In this document: positions 56,101-63,114 of the stretch, piece by piece
How the letters are laid out: each line of letters starts with the position of its first letter
How positions within the stretch are numbered: the first letter of the stretch is position 1
Assembly (NCBI RefSeq): GCF_027579695.1
Contig: NC_083586.1
Span: 6,816,001 to 6,880,000 of the forward strand
Reading direction: 5' to 3'
DNA: 64,000 bases
DNA from: Neoarius graeffei
Taxonomy: Eukaryota > Chordata > Actinopteri > Siluriformes > Ariidae
Notes under the pieces: generated by a model
Seen by the model: only the letters and a program-made list of their open reading frames with translations
Databases searched by the model: none
What the model was told of the DNA's origin: nothing
Translations under genes and position numbers: made by a program

Positions 56101-56701
56101 CAGACAGCTTAGCGGGGGAAAGGGGGTACTGTTTCACATACACAGGCGAGGAATGTTTAATGACCGCCTCGTAAGGGGTACACTTAACAAAGCCCACCTC
56201 GTCCTTATGTTTCGCCCAAAGAGAAGCTGGGAGATCAGAAAGAGAGGGTGTGAGGTGGGTAACGGCACAAGCAGCATTGAGAAGGTTATGGGGGAGAGAA
56301 AGAGAGGTGAGGGCAAGAGCAGCCGACGAGGTTTCGTCTGGTATGTCAACAACCATGTGTGAGCCACTAAAAGAAATAGAGAGCCCTAGGAGGCTCATGA
56401 GGTCCCGTCCAAGCAGGTTAAAAGGGCAATCAGGCATGCAAACAAAGGAGTGAGAAAACTTCAGTAAAGGATCAAGGGCACAAGTAACAGAAAGGGGGGG
56501 CGTGCAACTGGAATGGAAAGGAACCCCTTCTATTCCCACAGAGCTTACAGACCGTGTAGATAAAGGACCCGCATATTCCCTCCCCACTGAGGACATGGTA
56601 GCCCCGGTGTCGAGTAAAAAAGGATATTCAGTCCCTGCCAGGCATAAAACAATAGTGGGAAGATCTTCATTAAGAGGGGAGCTGAATAAAAGATTTAACA
56701 T
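53120..56701 (-). CDS. Retroviral pol polyprotein
   Basis: 1193 residues, uninterrupted from the first ATG; the frame itself opens at the UAG of gag (56738-56740). Protease: LLDTGAT, active D at residue 31, and NLLGRDLM (about 96). Reverse transcriptase: first catalytic D at 277 (VIDLCSAFF), LPQGYVDSP (about 309), YADD at 342-345. RNase H: LFVDGSCSR (D655), AELYALTRA (E about 694), YTDSRYAF (D about 715). Integrase: zinc site with HGPTHRG and CLTC (about 870-907), core D935 (WQIDF), D993 (SDKGTPF) and E1029 (GIVERANR). The C-terminus reaches WIHASRIKK, a usual integrase end. All catalytic residues are present. Confidence 0.93.
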   Translation of the reverse strand: MLNLLFSSPLNEDLPTIVLCLAGTEYPFLLDTGATMSSVGREYAGPLSTRSVSSVGIEGVPFHSSCTPPLSVTCALDPLLKFSHSFVCMPDCPFNLLGRDLMSLLGLSISFSGSHMVVDIPDETSSAALALTSLSLPHNLLNAACAVTHLTPSLSDLPASLWAKHKDEVGFVKCTPYEAVIKHSSPVYVKQYPLSPAKLSGIDDVLCSLLEQGVVVPCVSPYNTPVNPVQKPNGTWRFTQDLRKINELIIPVAPLVPDVPSLMASIPCEHAFFSVIDLCSAFFSVPVGHDTQPLFAFTHRGKQYTWTRLPQGYVDSPAVFTAVVRDALADLCLPSGSSVLQYADDLLVTAEDEDLCAKATLALLSLLAQEGFKVSRTKLQFCLPTVRYLGHDLSQGSRRLSPERVQVILDTQVPATKHALMAFLGLINYCRQWIPDCSTYDKCLRSAILHSDPLTQPLVWSDEMLTAFRALKQALCSAPALGLPNYRLPFHLYVCNQQGTASGVLAQEHGGGMRPCAFLSKTLDSVAQGLPACLRAVAACAVMVTDAERLVLSHPLVLHTSHDVVHVLKNLSTQHLSAQRRSGYESILLATENLTVKPSSSFDSLAHALQRLLNSQDDFLPSETHDCISSILFETSIRPDLRSTPLLSGDSLFVDGSCSRPSDGVFVCGYSVCRLPDETVEAFSLPFSSAQAAELYALTRACVIAQDTDVTIYTDSRYAFGVAHDFGRIWASRGFTTADGKPISHSSLVTDLITACLLPRSLAIVKTRAHCIGDSFEIRGNSLADRIAKAAAASGVFPPSLTLSLVSSSRMISAVLPDIDLISLQASASASDNHFWDSCGAQPSDGVRIDAQGRLCLPRHCTPFLVREFHGPTHRGRRGVVEDLSKIFCIDKIHTDVHHILDRCLTCAQNNPSKPGAVHQHLPIPDTPFQEWQIDFTHMPKQGPFKYLLVMVDKFSRWVEAFPCGKEDARTAVNKLTQEIIPRYGLPVGIDSDKGTPFTSKVTQELCKDLKIHWRFHIPYHPQSSGIVERANRTIKGKLRKAMQEAGTKNWVQVLPLVLADMRMTAQVALDNLSPYELVMGRPFPTPWRRGMQAIGTSDLDVHLSEYAVGLMRVLDEYWTRLNSKKPPIPEAPTHPFEVGDKVLVKKFAKLGTPLEEPPYSEPTDVLAVTRTAVLTDLFPQWIHASRIKKAPM

Positions 56702-56737
56702 AGCAACGGTCGGGGTTTCATCGCTCTGAGGGCAGCC

Positions 56738-57841
56738 CTATGGGCGGGAAAAATCCCTCTGCCCAGAAGGGCTCGGGGCAGCGTGAATGGCAGGTTTTTC
56801 ACGTTCCCGTTCATCACGCTGTCTCGCATGGCACTCTCTTATCCAATGTCCCTCTTTTCCACAATAGTGGCACTTTCCATTTCTCCTCCCTCCCCCACCG
56901 CGCGGCCCCATTCGGCGACCCCTCTCCTGTCGGCCATCCACCCGTCCGCCCGGCACAACAGATAAACATGCTTTATTCATCTTACAGTCTAGGAGACCAT
57001 CGCTCTCCAGCGTGCGTACTCGCTCCCCGGCCTGGCGGAGGACCAGATTATTCCGGTCACTCCAGTGATGTTTTAAAACGCTCTGTATTTCGGGGCGACA
57101 ATTAGACAAAAAGGTGGACAAGAACATTGGGTTCGGGTTTGCCAAATTGAGTTCGAGACCTCCCAAATGTTGCCAAACTTCCCCAAAGCGTTTCCAGAAA
57201 GCCGACGTCAGTTCGGAACGCTCCTGTTTACAGTTAGTGACCTGTGACAGGTCTCTATTTGCCTGTTTTAGGGCGAGCAGGTATCGCGTCAATTGCTCAC
57301 GAAGCTGCTGCAGTGCGTTCGGCGTGTCCTTCCAAAAGAAGGTAGTCACGGTGCGCCGACGCGGGCGACCGTCATCCCCTTCATACTCTTCCTTAATATT
57401 TTCAGCTTGATCATTGACGGGGGCGAGAACCTGAACGTTTTCTAACAGGGCCGTCTCATCGTATGCGCCTCCTAATTTATTCTGCAGAATAAACCGGTAG
57501 TCGGCTCCCGTTAGCTGACAGTTACGAGAAACATTAATTAACTGATCAACGAAGAGCAAGGGCTTATCGGGTGACGGAAGAAGTGAGATGATGTCCTTAA
57601 GAGCCGACGGGGACGGAGGAGTTATATCAATACCACTGCGCTTTGCGACCCATACACAAGCAGCATTTTGTGGCGGGTAAGGACGCGAGCCGGCGTCTGG
57701 TCCCACATCGTCAGGATTATCCCAATCATCATCGTCATCGGTGTCATCATCGGTATCGTCACTACTTTCTTCGTCTTTGCCGTTCTTGGCTGATGCAGGC
57801 GCACCCTTTATCCCTCCGGGACGCTGCCCTCTGTCAACCAC
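56738..57841 (-). CDS. Retroviral gag, capsid-nucleocapsid frame
   Basis: 367 residues to a UAG stop. It begins without a natural ATG (GTG at the given position), because it is the continuation of the matrix frame after a one-base shift. An aspartate-rich stretch lies at 27-44, then the capsid (PPQNAACVWVAKRSG through LKHHWSDRNN) and a single CCHC zinc knuckle at about 324-337 (CHYCGKEGHWIREC) in an arginine/glycine-rich C-terminus. Pol continues in the same frame after the stop, so gag-pol is expected by readthrough, as in murine-type gammaretroviruses. Confidence 0.88.
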   Translation of the reverse strand: MVDRGQRPGGIKGAPASAKNGKDEESSDDTDDDTDDDDDWDNPDDVGPDAGSRPYPPQNAACVWVAKRSGIDITPPSPSALKDIISLLPSPDKPLLFVDQLINVSRNCQLTGADYRFILQNKLGGAYDETALLENVQVLAPVNDQAENIKEEYEGDDGRPRRRTVTTFFWKDTPNALQQLREQLTRYLLALKQANRDLSQVTNCKQERSELTSAFWKRFGEVWQHLGGLELNLANPNPMFLSTFLSNCRPEIQSVLKHHWSDRNNLVLRQAGERVRTLESDGLLDCKMNKACLSVVPGGRVDGRQERGRRMGPRGGGGRRNGKCHYCGKEGHWIRECHARQRDEREREKPAIHAAPSPSGQRDFSRP

Positions 57842-58379
57842 AAAGAGGGGGATATGCGGACACAGCAGCCAAGGACGGATATATTTTAGGAATCGTTTTT
57901 ACAGATGACGACGATTTACCAGTAGCTTTTCCGGTCTTACTGTAAGGTGGAGGTTTACTGTCTAACGAGGCTGGAGGAGCAGAATGAGATTTGGATTTTC
58001 CTAGCGCCGCCTCCTCCGTTTCCTTGGTGACGGGTGCAGCCCGAGGCTTCGGGATGGATTTCAGGACTGAACGGGGAGTATAAGCCTGTTTAAAATTATC
58101 CCAAATCTTCTTCATATCATACCATTTGGCATATCCATCCCGCATATACGGGCGATCCCAGCCGGGGTCCCCTAATCCCTCATAAATCATGCGATAGGCC
58201 GATGCAAGATAACCAGGATCGAATGTACCTTGACGAGGATAGGAAGGAATTTGAGGGTTGGCCTCGGTCCAACCTGCCAAATTATCGAGCCAAGGAGAAA
58301 CATGATAAGCGAAACCGCACCTAGTCATCCACTCGGCCGGGGTTTCCCCTGGCGCAGGTTTAGGGAACGAGTTTCCCAT
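57834..58379 (-). CDS. Retroviral gag, matrix frame
   Basis: 181 residues starting MGNSFPKP; glycine 2 is a plausible myristoylation site. Matrix-like part 1-105 (WLDNLAGWTEANP, YEGLGDPGWDRPYM), then a proline/serine-rich linker with a PPPY late-domain motif at 143-146 that would recruit budding machinery. The frame ends at a TGA just after a run of five C bases (coding strand, 57847-57851). The rest of gag lies in the next frame, so one base has probably been gained or lost there. Confidence 0.85.
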   Translation of the reverse strand: MGNSFPKPAPGETPAEWMTRCGFAYHVSPWLDNLAGWTEANPQIPSYPRQGTFDPGYLASAYRMIYEGLGDPGWDRPYMRDGYAKWYDMKKIWDNFKQAYTPRSVLKSIPKPRAAPVTKETEEAALGKSKSHSAPPASLDSKPPPYSKTGKATGKSSSSVKTIPKIYPSLAAVSAYPPLCG

Positions 58380-58534
58380 CGTACAATGACAACAGACGGA
58401 TCTGAAGAGGAACAGACGGAAATGTGTCGTAAATTTGTATAGCGCGCTCTTCCTGGACTCGAACCAGGGAAAACTGTCCTCCGTAGGACACTACGAAACT
58501 ACTGCCAACCAGGTAGTCAATCAAACATGTCTTA

Positions 58535-58536
58535 CC
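58535..58536 (-). promoter_or_regulatory. Likely retroviral splice donor
   Basis: Coding strand CAG|GTAAGA at 58538-58531, a near-perfect donor, 12 bases after the primer site and upstream of gag. It would produce the spliced env message in an intact virus. Confidence 0.6.
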
Positions 58537-58547
58537 TGATTGAGAGT

Positions 58548-58565
58548 ATCACGTCGGGGTCACCA
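58548..58565 (-). promoter_or_regulatory. Primer-binding site, tRNA-Trp
   Basis: Coding strand TGGTGACCCCGACGTGAT, three bases inside the 5' LTR. It is complementary over all 18 bases to the 3' end of vertebrate tRNA-Trp with CCA, as I recall that tRNA; avian leukosis-type viruses use the same primer. Confidence 0.85.
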
Positions 58566-58568
58566 AAT

Positions 58569-58973
58569 TGTTAGAACCTGCGTCTGTCCTAGTTCAGATG
58601 CGTCGACATAAGAGCGCTCTGGAGCAGGGTTAAAACAAACCACACGAGTTAAATCAATCTGGTTTATTCAAGCACTGCTCAGTGATACACAGAAAGAGCA
58701 GGGTTTATATACATCAGAAGCTTGCGTGACAAGATAAGTAAGGGGCTCGGGGGCACAAGGTGAACTCGCCAGATAAGGAGTCGTTTTTATTATACATGAA
58801 AGAGCAGACCATACACCCCCTAGAACAGGAGGAACCAGGAATGTGGTTTCAGCGAAACTAGAAGGTACAGAGAAAATAAAAGAGTATGTTCTCGCGATTA
58901 TGCACGTTTACCAGGGTGTGAAAGGGTCATAAAGCTCAGGACAGCTATGCACGAGAACACACACAATCTTACA
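58569..58973 (-). repeat. 5' LTR of the retrovirus
   Basis: 405 bp, TG...CA ends, no difference from the other LTR found by eye. Promoter-like TATATAAA at 58704-58711 and AATAAA at 58663-58668 on the reverse strand. Confidence 0.95.
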
Positions 58974-59203
58974 TGGTGTTTAAAAAGGGTGTGGTTAATC
59001 GGAAACCTCGGGTTAACCAAGAACATAACCTGAGACGAGCAGGTTTGAGATGCAGCGTAAGTTGCCATGGCAGCATACCTCGGTTTGAACATAGCCAACT
59101 TTCGTAGTATGGGTTAATCGGGAAGTTACGCTGCACGTGATCAAGTTACTCTCAAAGTTACCCTGGTAAGCCAGAAAACCCACTTCGTAGTACAGGGCCC
59201 TGG

Positions 59204-59756
59204 TTCGCTGGTGTGATAATCCAGCAAATCCCCACTAGGCCACCAGGGGGATGACTCAAGTGCAGTGGCGTGAGACGGAAGTAGAAAAGTATCAAAAAGT
59301 TTATTTACAAAAAGTACAATCCATGGCAAAAAACAAAAGTAATCCAAAAGCTCAGAAGATAAAGGGAAAATAAAAAAAATATCCAAAAGTTCAAAGTCCA
59401 AAAATAAGAAAAGAAAAGGCAAAAATGCAAATGCTCAGAAGATCTCAAAACTGGTAAAAACAAAATTCAAAAAGGTCCAAAAAGAAAGCAAAGTACAAAA
59501 ACCACAAAGACACAGGCAAGGAACATGGAACAGAGGGAACTAGCACTAACAGGCATAGCATAGGAAAAAGACTCTGTGCCAAGGGAACAAACAGAGGGGT
59601 ATTTATACACACACTAATTAAGGAACTGGGCGGGGCAGGAAACAGGCAATGAAAACAAACACAAAAACACAGTGGCGGCCTCTAGAGGCCAAAACAAACA
59701 TGACAAGCTGGAAATAACAGCGGCCTCTAGAGGCCAAAACAGTCCCAGTCCTAACA
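59204..59756 (-). repeat. 5' LTR of the chromodomain gypsy, outer part
   Basis: Continues from 47161 and matches the left LTR from the TTCGCTGG word to the end GTCCTAACA. It contains the TATA box (59600-59607, reverse strand) and the AAAGACTC word complementary to the primer site. Confidence 0.9.
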
Positions 59757-59761
59757 TTTAT

Positions 59762-60201
59762 TTGACCTTTATAAAGTGCTGCACACAATTATTAATAATA
59801 TCAACAGGCCTACCTACAATTTATAATTTTCCACTCACCTTTGCCAGTGTCAATCACCTCAACTAGGCAGATGTTTCTTACCTTGACAGCTTTGATGTTA
59901 TTTTTATTAGAAAATAAATAAATGGAATATCTGTGGTATTTCAAATTAAAACAAAGTGTGACGACTCGATTACTACTTTTGCAAACCACTAGTAAAGATA
60001 AACAAATATGTGCCAGGAATCAAGTGTGGATATAGTAGTGGGGATGGCTGTGCCAGGCTAGTAATCTCTACTACACAATGAGGCCTGCTGGTAGTCATAT
60101 TTGTCTGGGTCATACAATTCTATGTTATATAGCTGACCCGGCCCTGGCCCCCCATCACAGTCAGGAACGACAATGTGGCCCCCAGAGAAAAAAGTTTGGT
60201 A
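59762..60201. other. Right remainder of the GTF2IRD2-like hAT
   Basis: Non-coding sequence ending with GGCCCTGGCCCCC and AAAAGTTTGG, which mirror the GGCCCCC and CAAACT words of the left end at 39900-39960. No transposase codons found. Confidence 0.6.
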
Positions 60202-60493
60202 ATTAGGAGCTTCATATTGACTGGGAATCAACTTGAAAAAAATTAATTATTCCATAAAAATCGTATCGCAGCCAAGGCCTACCCTGCTCCCACGTTTGCT
60301 TATAAGTCCTGTGTCATTTCTCCTCTTCAGACCGAGGTCGCTTTGTCCCCATCTCTGGCGGTTTCTGTACACCTTTCAGAAAATTCCACATCGCAACGTA
60401 GATTTGGCAGATCTATGTAGATGTAAACAACAACAAAAACACATGTTTAAATGGGCGATAATGTGGCCACATCTATAGAATTTGATAAAATGA

Positions 60494-60674
60494 TGTGGCA
60501 ACGGGGGCGTGGCCAAGCATTGGTCTGTGAATGGAGGGCGGAGTCAGGGAAGGTAAGTGGTGGAATCATTGCACCTGATGGGGATTAACCTGTTTGTGCA
60601 TCTTCCCCAGTGACCGCGCCCTTTAAAAGGAGAGGAGAGCAGAAAAAGGAAGCTCTCTCTCTCCCCAACCAGAA

Positions 60675-60720
<46 letters not shown>

Positions 60721-60836
60721 TGCGCGCTGGGCTGGGAAGTGATAAAAGGCTGAAAAGCTAGCAATAAATAGTTCATTGAGAACTCAGTTCTGGCCTGCCG
60801 TGCTTCTGTGCTCCACCCACCTGGTCCAATACTACA
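60494..60836 (+). repeat. Solo LTR of the Gmr1-like family
   Basis: 343 bp, TGTGGCAACGGGGGC to CCAATACTACA, matching the LTRs of copies A and B; closer to A (TTTTAAAAGGAG, CTCCACCCACCTG). It holds a long GT/CG run (60679-60720) and AATAAA (about 60766). Flanks AATGA and CGTGA agree at only three of five bases. Confidence 0.85.
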
Positions 60837-61130
60837 CGTGATTACCACAATATTCAACGAGATCTGTTATATGCATGCGCAGTAGTGAAAAAACCAACAG
60901 CCTGAGTCGTACACGATATGATTCAGAATTCTTCAGTATTTTCCGTCCTGCCGATAAACACATCAATTAACACAGACACAGCACGCGCTTAATATGTGGC
61001 AGCTTTAGTTGACGGTGTGTCTGAATCTTCACTTCATATATATTTTTTATTTTCAACTAGCCAGCCGGGCTGGCTAGTGACGGGAATTACCCGCCAAATG
61101 ACAAATTCATTTCAAATTCATTCATGATGT

Positions 61131-61222
61131 TGATTTCAAAATCAACATCACTATTAAGAATTAAATTCCTACAACTCATTTCTATTAATTCATTTTTTAC
61201 ACGTTTTCTCTCTTTTAGCTTG
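61131..61222 (-). repeat. 92-bp duplicated segment, copy inside the hAT end
   Basis: TGATTTCAAAATCAACATCA to TTTTAGCTTG. It differs from 61719-61810 at one position. On the - strand both encode KERKRVKNELIEMSCRN in frame; no known domain recognised. Confidence 0.9.
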
Positions 61223-61259
61223 CCTCGGGCGACCGGACCACCGCGAATTTCGAGCCCTG

Positions 61260-61455
61260 AGCTGCGTGTTCTTGAGGACATATACCATACATGTCCCACT
61301 GATTGCAAAAAACACACTGCATCCTACCGGTAAAGGACTCATCCTGCCCTACCCATCAGCTGTTTTAATGTCTGCCCTCAGGCAAACATTACAGCTCAAT
61401 CAAAGCATGCACCACAAGATTAAAAAGATAGTTTCTATCCCAAATCTAATATAAA
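61260..61455 (+). pseudogene. Rex1-type LINE, right piece
   Basis: Continues the LINE interrupted at 37872. LEDIYHTCPTDCKKHTAS and a later arginine/histidine region correspond to the C-terminus of Rex1-type reverse transcriptase proteins; stops interrupt it. The sequence ends near ATCTAATATAAAATTAGG. Confidence 0.7.
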
Positions 61456-62733
61456 ATTAGGTACTACCTAATAGCGGAGCTTCCATTCAAATGAAAACAA
61501 ACATGCAACAGATGATGTACTTTGATGTGTTTCAATTTTATCATGAGAAGATACATTTCTCCAAACTCATAAATAAAATATTATTCTTTTTATTACTATA
61601 AACTAGTGTCCTTTAGGGATTTATAGCAAAATGTTTTGAAAATAAAAGAGACACAATTCATGAAAACACTGACTGGATTCAGGTAAACTTGTAAACTTGA
61701 TCCCGAAGGATTTCACAGTGATTTCAAAATCAACATCACTATTAAGAATTAAATTCCTACAACTCATTTCTATTAATTCATTTTTTACGCGTTTTCTCTC
61801 TTTTAGCTTGTCGCTTTTCTTGTGAAAGATTTCTTCACCTTTCTCTAGCTCTTTCACATCTTCTTTCCTTTTCTTCCTCTGTCAACTCTCTTTCTCTTCC
61901 AGGTTTTGACTTCATCTTTCTCTCCTTGGTTAACTTGTTCTAACATCTTTTTAAAGTTTTTAAAAATGATTATTTTGTTGCACTGTTTGAGTTATTCTCG
62001 GTGGAAAAACCCAATAAATATGAAATTATCTGTAGACAATAAGTTATGTAGTCACGCTCGCGCTTCAAGTTCCCGCTAAAATCAACCAACCAATCAGGAT
62101 CGCGAGGGGCACGGACAGACGGATGTACACGACTGGGATCTCTGTGTGTCCATGAAAAATCAACTCGATGGGTTACCATATTTAAGTATGGAGCTCCGCT
62201 ATCATCACACTGAACTCTGCTCTGAAGTCTCTCTCTCTCTCACACACACACACACAGAAAAAAATCTACCCACATTTTGTGCAATATTTACAGTTATTGG
62301 TTATTTATCTATTACCAAGTGCATTATCCTTCACAAATTGTCGACATCTCTTATGTCTAAATTTGTAAACTATTGTGTGTACTTGTAAGGCCTTATATCT
62401 GTACATCTTTCATGCCTGTATATCTTGCATCTTATATAAATCTGTAATCTTTTATGTACAGTATATATTTGAGGACTATTTTGTAAGGCACTGAATTTAT
62501 TTCTGTATTTTACACAGTGACAAAGCAAGCTTGAATCATGTCAGGACATTTTGCTAGATCACATTGATGCATTTTCAACGCAATTTACAAGCAGAACCCT
62601 TGTTAGTCCAGACTGCACGTTTCATCACATTGTTCTGTGTACTAATTTTATTTCTCTTGATGCAGAAAGATCAGTTTGCACCTGCATAAAACTTCATTTG
62701 TCAACAATATTAGATTAACATATGCTTTAAAAT
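61456..62733. other. No gene recognised; outer copy of the 92-bp duplication
   Basis: Holds the second copy of the 92-bp segment (61719-61810) in a - strand open frame, 61621-61857, of 78 residues rich in lysine and glutamate at its start (MKELEKGEEIFHKKSDKLKE). A CT/CA run lies at 62228-62258. Nothing else identified. Confidence 0.5.
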
Positions 62734-63106
62734 GGGCGGCACGGTGGTGTAGTGGTTAGCGCTGTCGCCTCACAGCAAGAAGGTCCGGGTTCGAGCCCTG
62801 TGGCCGGCGAGGGCCTTTCTGTGCGGAGTTTGCATGTTATCCCCGTGTCTGTGTGGGTTTCCTCTGGGTGCTCCGGTTTCCCCCACAGTCCAAAGACATG
62901 CAGGTTAGGTTAACTGGTGACTCTAAATTGACCGTAGGTGTGAGTGTGAATGGTTGTCTGTGTCTATGTGTCAGCCCTGTGATGACCTGGCGACTTGTCC
63001 AGGGTGTACCCCGCCTTTCGCCCATAGTCAGCTGGGATAGGCTCCAGCTTGCCTGCGACCCTGTAGAACAGGATAAAGCGGCTAGAGATAATGAGATGAG
63101 ATGAGT
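62734..63106 (+). repeat. tRNA-derived SINE, copy S6 (best copy)
   Basis: Full-length forward copy flanked by TTTAAAAT at 62726-62733 and 63107-63114. Box A lies in GGTGGTGTAGTGGTTAGC; box B is GGTTCGAGCCC at 62788-62798, a consensus match. The body includes GGTTTCCTCTGGGTGCTCCG and the tail is ATGAGATGAGATGAG. Open frames in both directions are by-products. Confidence 0.93.
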
Positions 63107-63114
63107 TTTAAAAT

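Larger units (their letters stand above)
52270..58973 (-). mobile_element. Endogenous retrovirus, class I-like, env-deleted
   Basis: 6704 bp on the - strand. Both LTRs are 405 bp and look identical by eye, and the flanks carry a perfect 5-bp duplication TGGTG at 52265-52269 and 58974-58978. Order: 5' LTR (right), tRNA-Trp primer site, splice donor, gag in two frames, in-frame UAG, pol, a stub of env, polypurine tract, 3' LTR (left). A single zinc knuckle, UAG between gag and pol, and a glycine-2 N-terminus with PPPY suit gamma/epsilon-type retroviruses. It is the youngest insertion in the nest. Confidence 0.9.
47162..59198. mobile_element. DNA transposon with GCCCTGTACTACGAA ends, Harbinger-like
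   Basis: Perfect 15-bp inverted ends GCCCTGTACTACGAA at 47162 and ending 59198, and a 5-bp duplication CCTGG at 47157-47161 and 59199-59203. Its own sequence is 47162-48231, 51677-52269 and 58974-59198, about 1.9 kb. It holds a Myb/SANT-like reading frame. Such a domain next to a DDE transposase is typical of PIF/Harbinger elements, but no transposase is present and a 5-bp duplication is not the usual 3-bp Harbinger type, so the superfamily is open. Confidence 0.7.
42475..59756 (-). mobile_element. Chromodomain Ty3/gypsy (Tf1/sushi type)
   Basis: LTR retrotransposon about 5.2 kb long without the 12-kb insertion in its right (5') LTR. Flanked by a perfect 5-bp duplication TTTAT at 42470-42474 and 59757-59761. 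Order on the - strand: LTR, gag with zinc knuckle, protease, reverse transcriptase, RNase H, integrase, chromodomain, LTR. This is the standard Ty3 order, unlike the Gmr1-like copies. Reading frames are broken in several places. Confidence 0.9.
39900..60201 (+). mobile_element. GTF2IRD2-like hAT transposon, hugely expanded by insertions
   Basis: Left end CAGGGGTCATCAAACTCCGG at 39900. The right end keeps AAAAGTTTGG (60190-60200) and has lost the last bases. Flanks CATTAGGA (39892-39899) and ATTAGGA (60202-60208) agree at seven of eight positions. It contains a Tc1 and a chromodomain gypsy, so its own sequence is limited to 39900-40798, 42402-42474 and 59757-60201. Confidence 0.8.
37873..61259. 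mobile_element. hAT-type transposon holding the right-hand nest
   Basis: Perfect 15-bp inverted ends CAGGGCTCGAAATTC, left at 37873 and right ending at 61259. A short duplication AGCTG lies at 37868-37872 and 61260-61264. The Rex1 LINE continues on both sides, which independently proves the insertion. Its own sequence is only about 1.1 kb (37873-38144, 39768-39899, 60202-60493, 60837-61259), with ACTAGCCAGCCGG-like words repeated inside both ends. The rest is later insertions. No transposase of its own is visible. Confidence 0.85.

Noticed and set aside
53301..56729. + strand frames opposite pol
   Set aside because: Shadows of the 1193-codon pol frame; no domain of their own.
58441..58520. 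A functional tRNA gene
   Set aside because: Only a T-arm is convincing; no acceptor, D-arm or anticodon arm can be completed.
60489..60841. Target duplication for the solo Gmr1-type LTR
   Set aside because: AATGA and CGTGA match at only three of five bases.
62742..62800. tRNA gene at the SINE head
   Set aside because: Box A and B are present but no cloverleaf; it is the SINE promoter.
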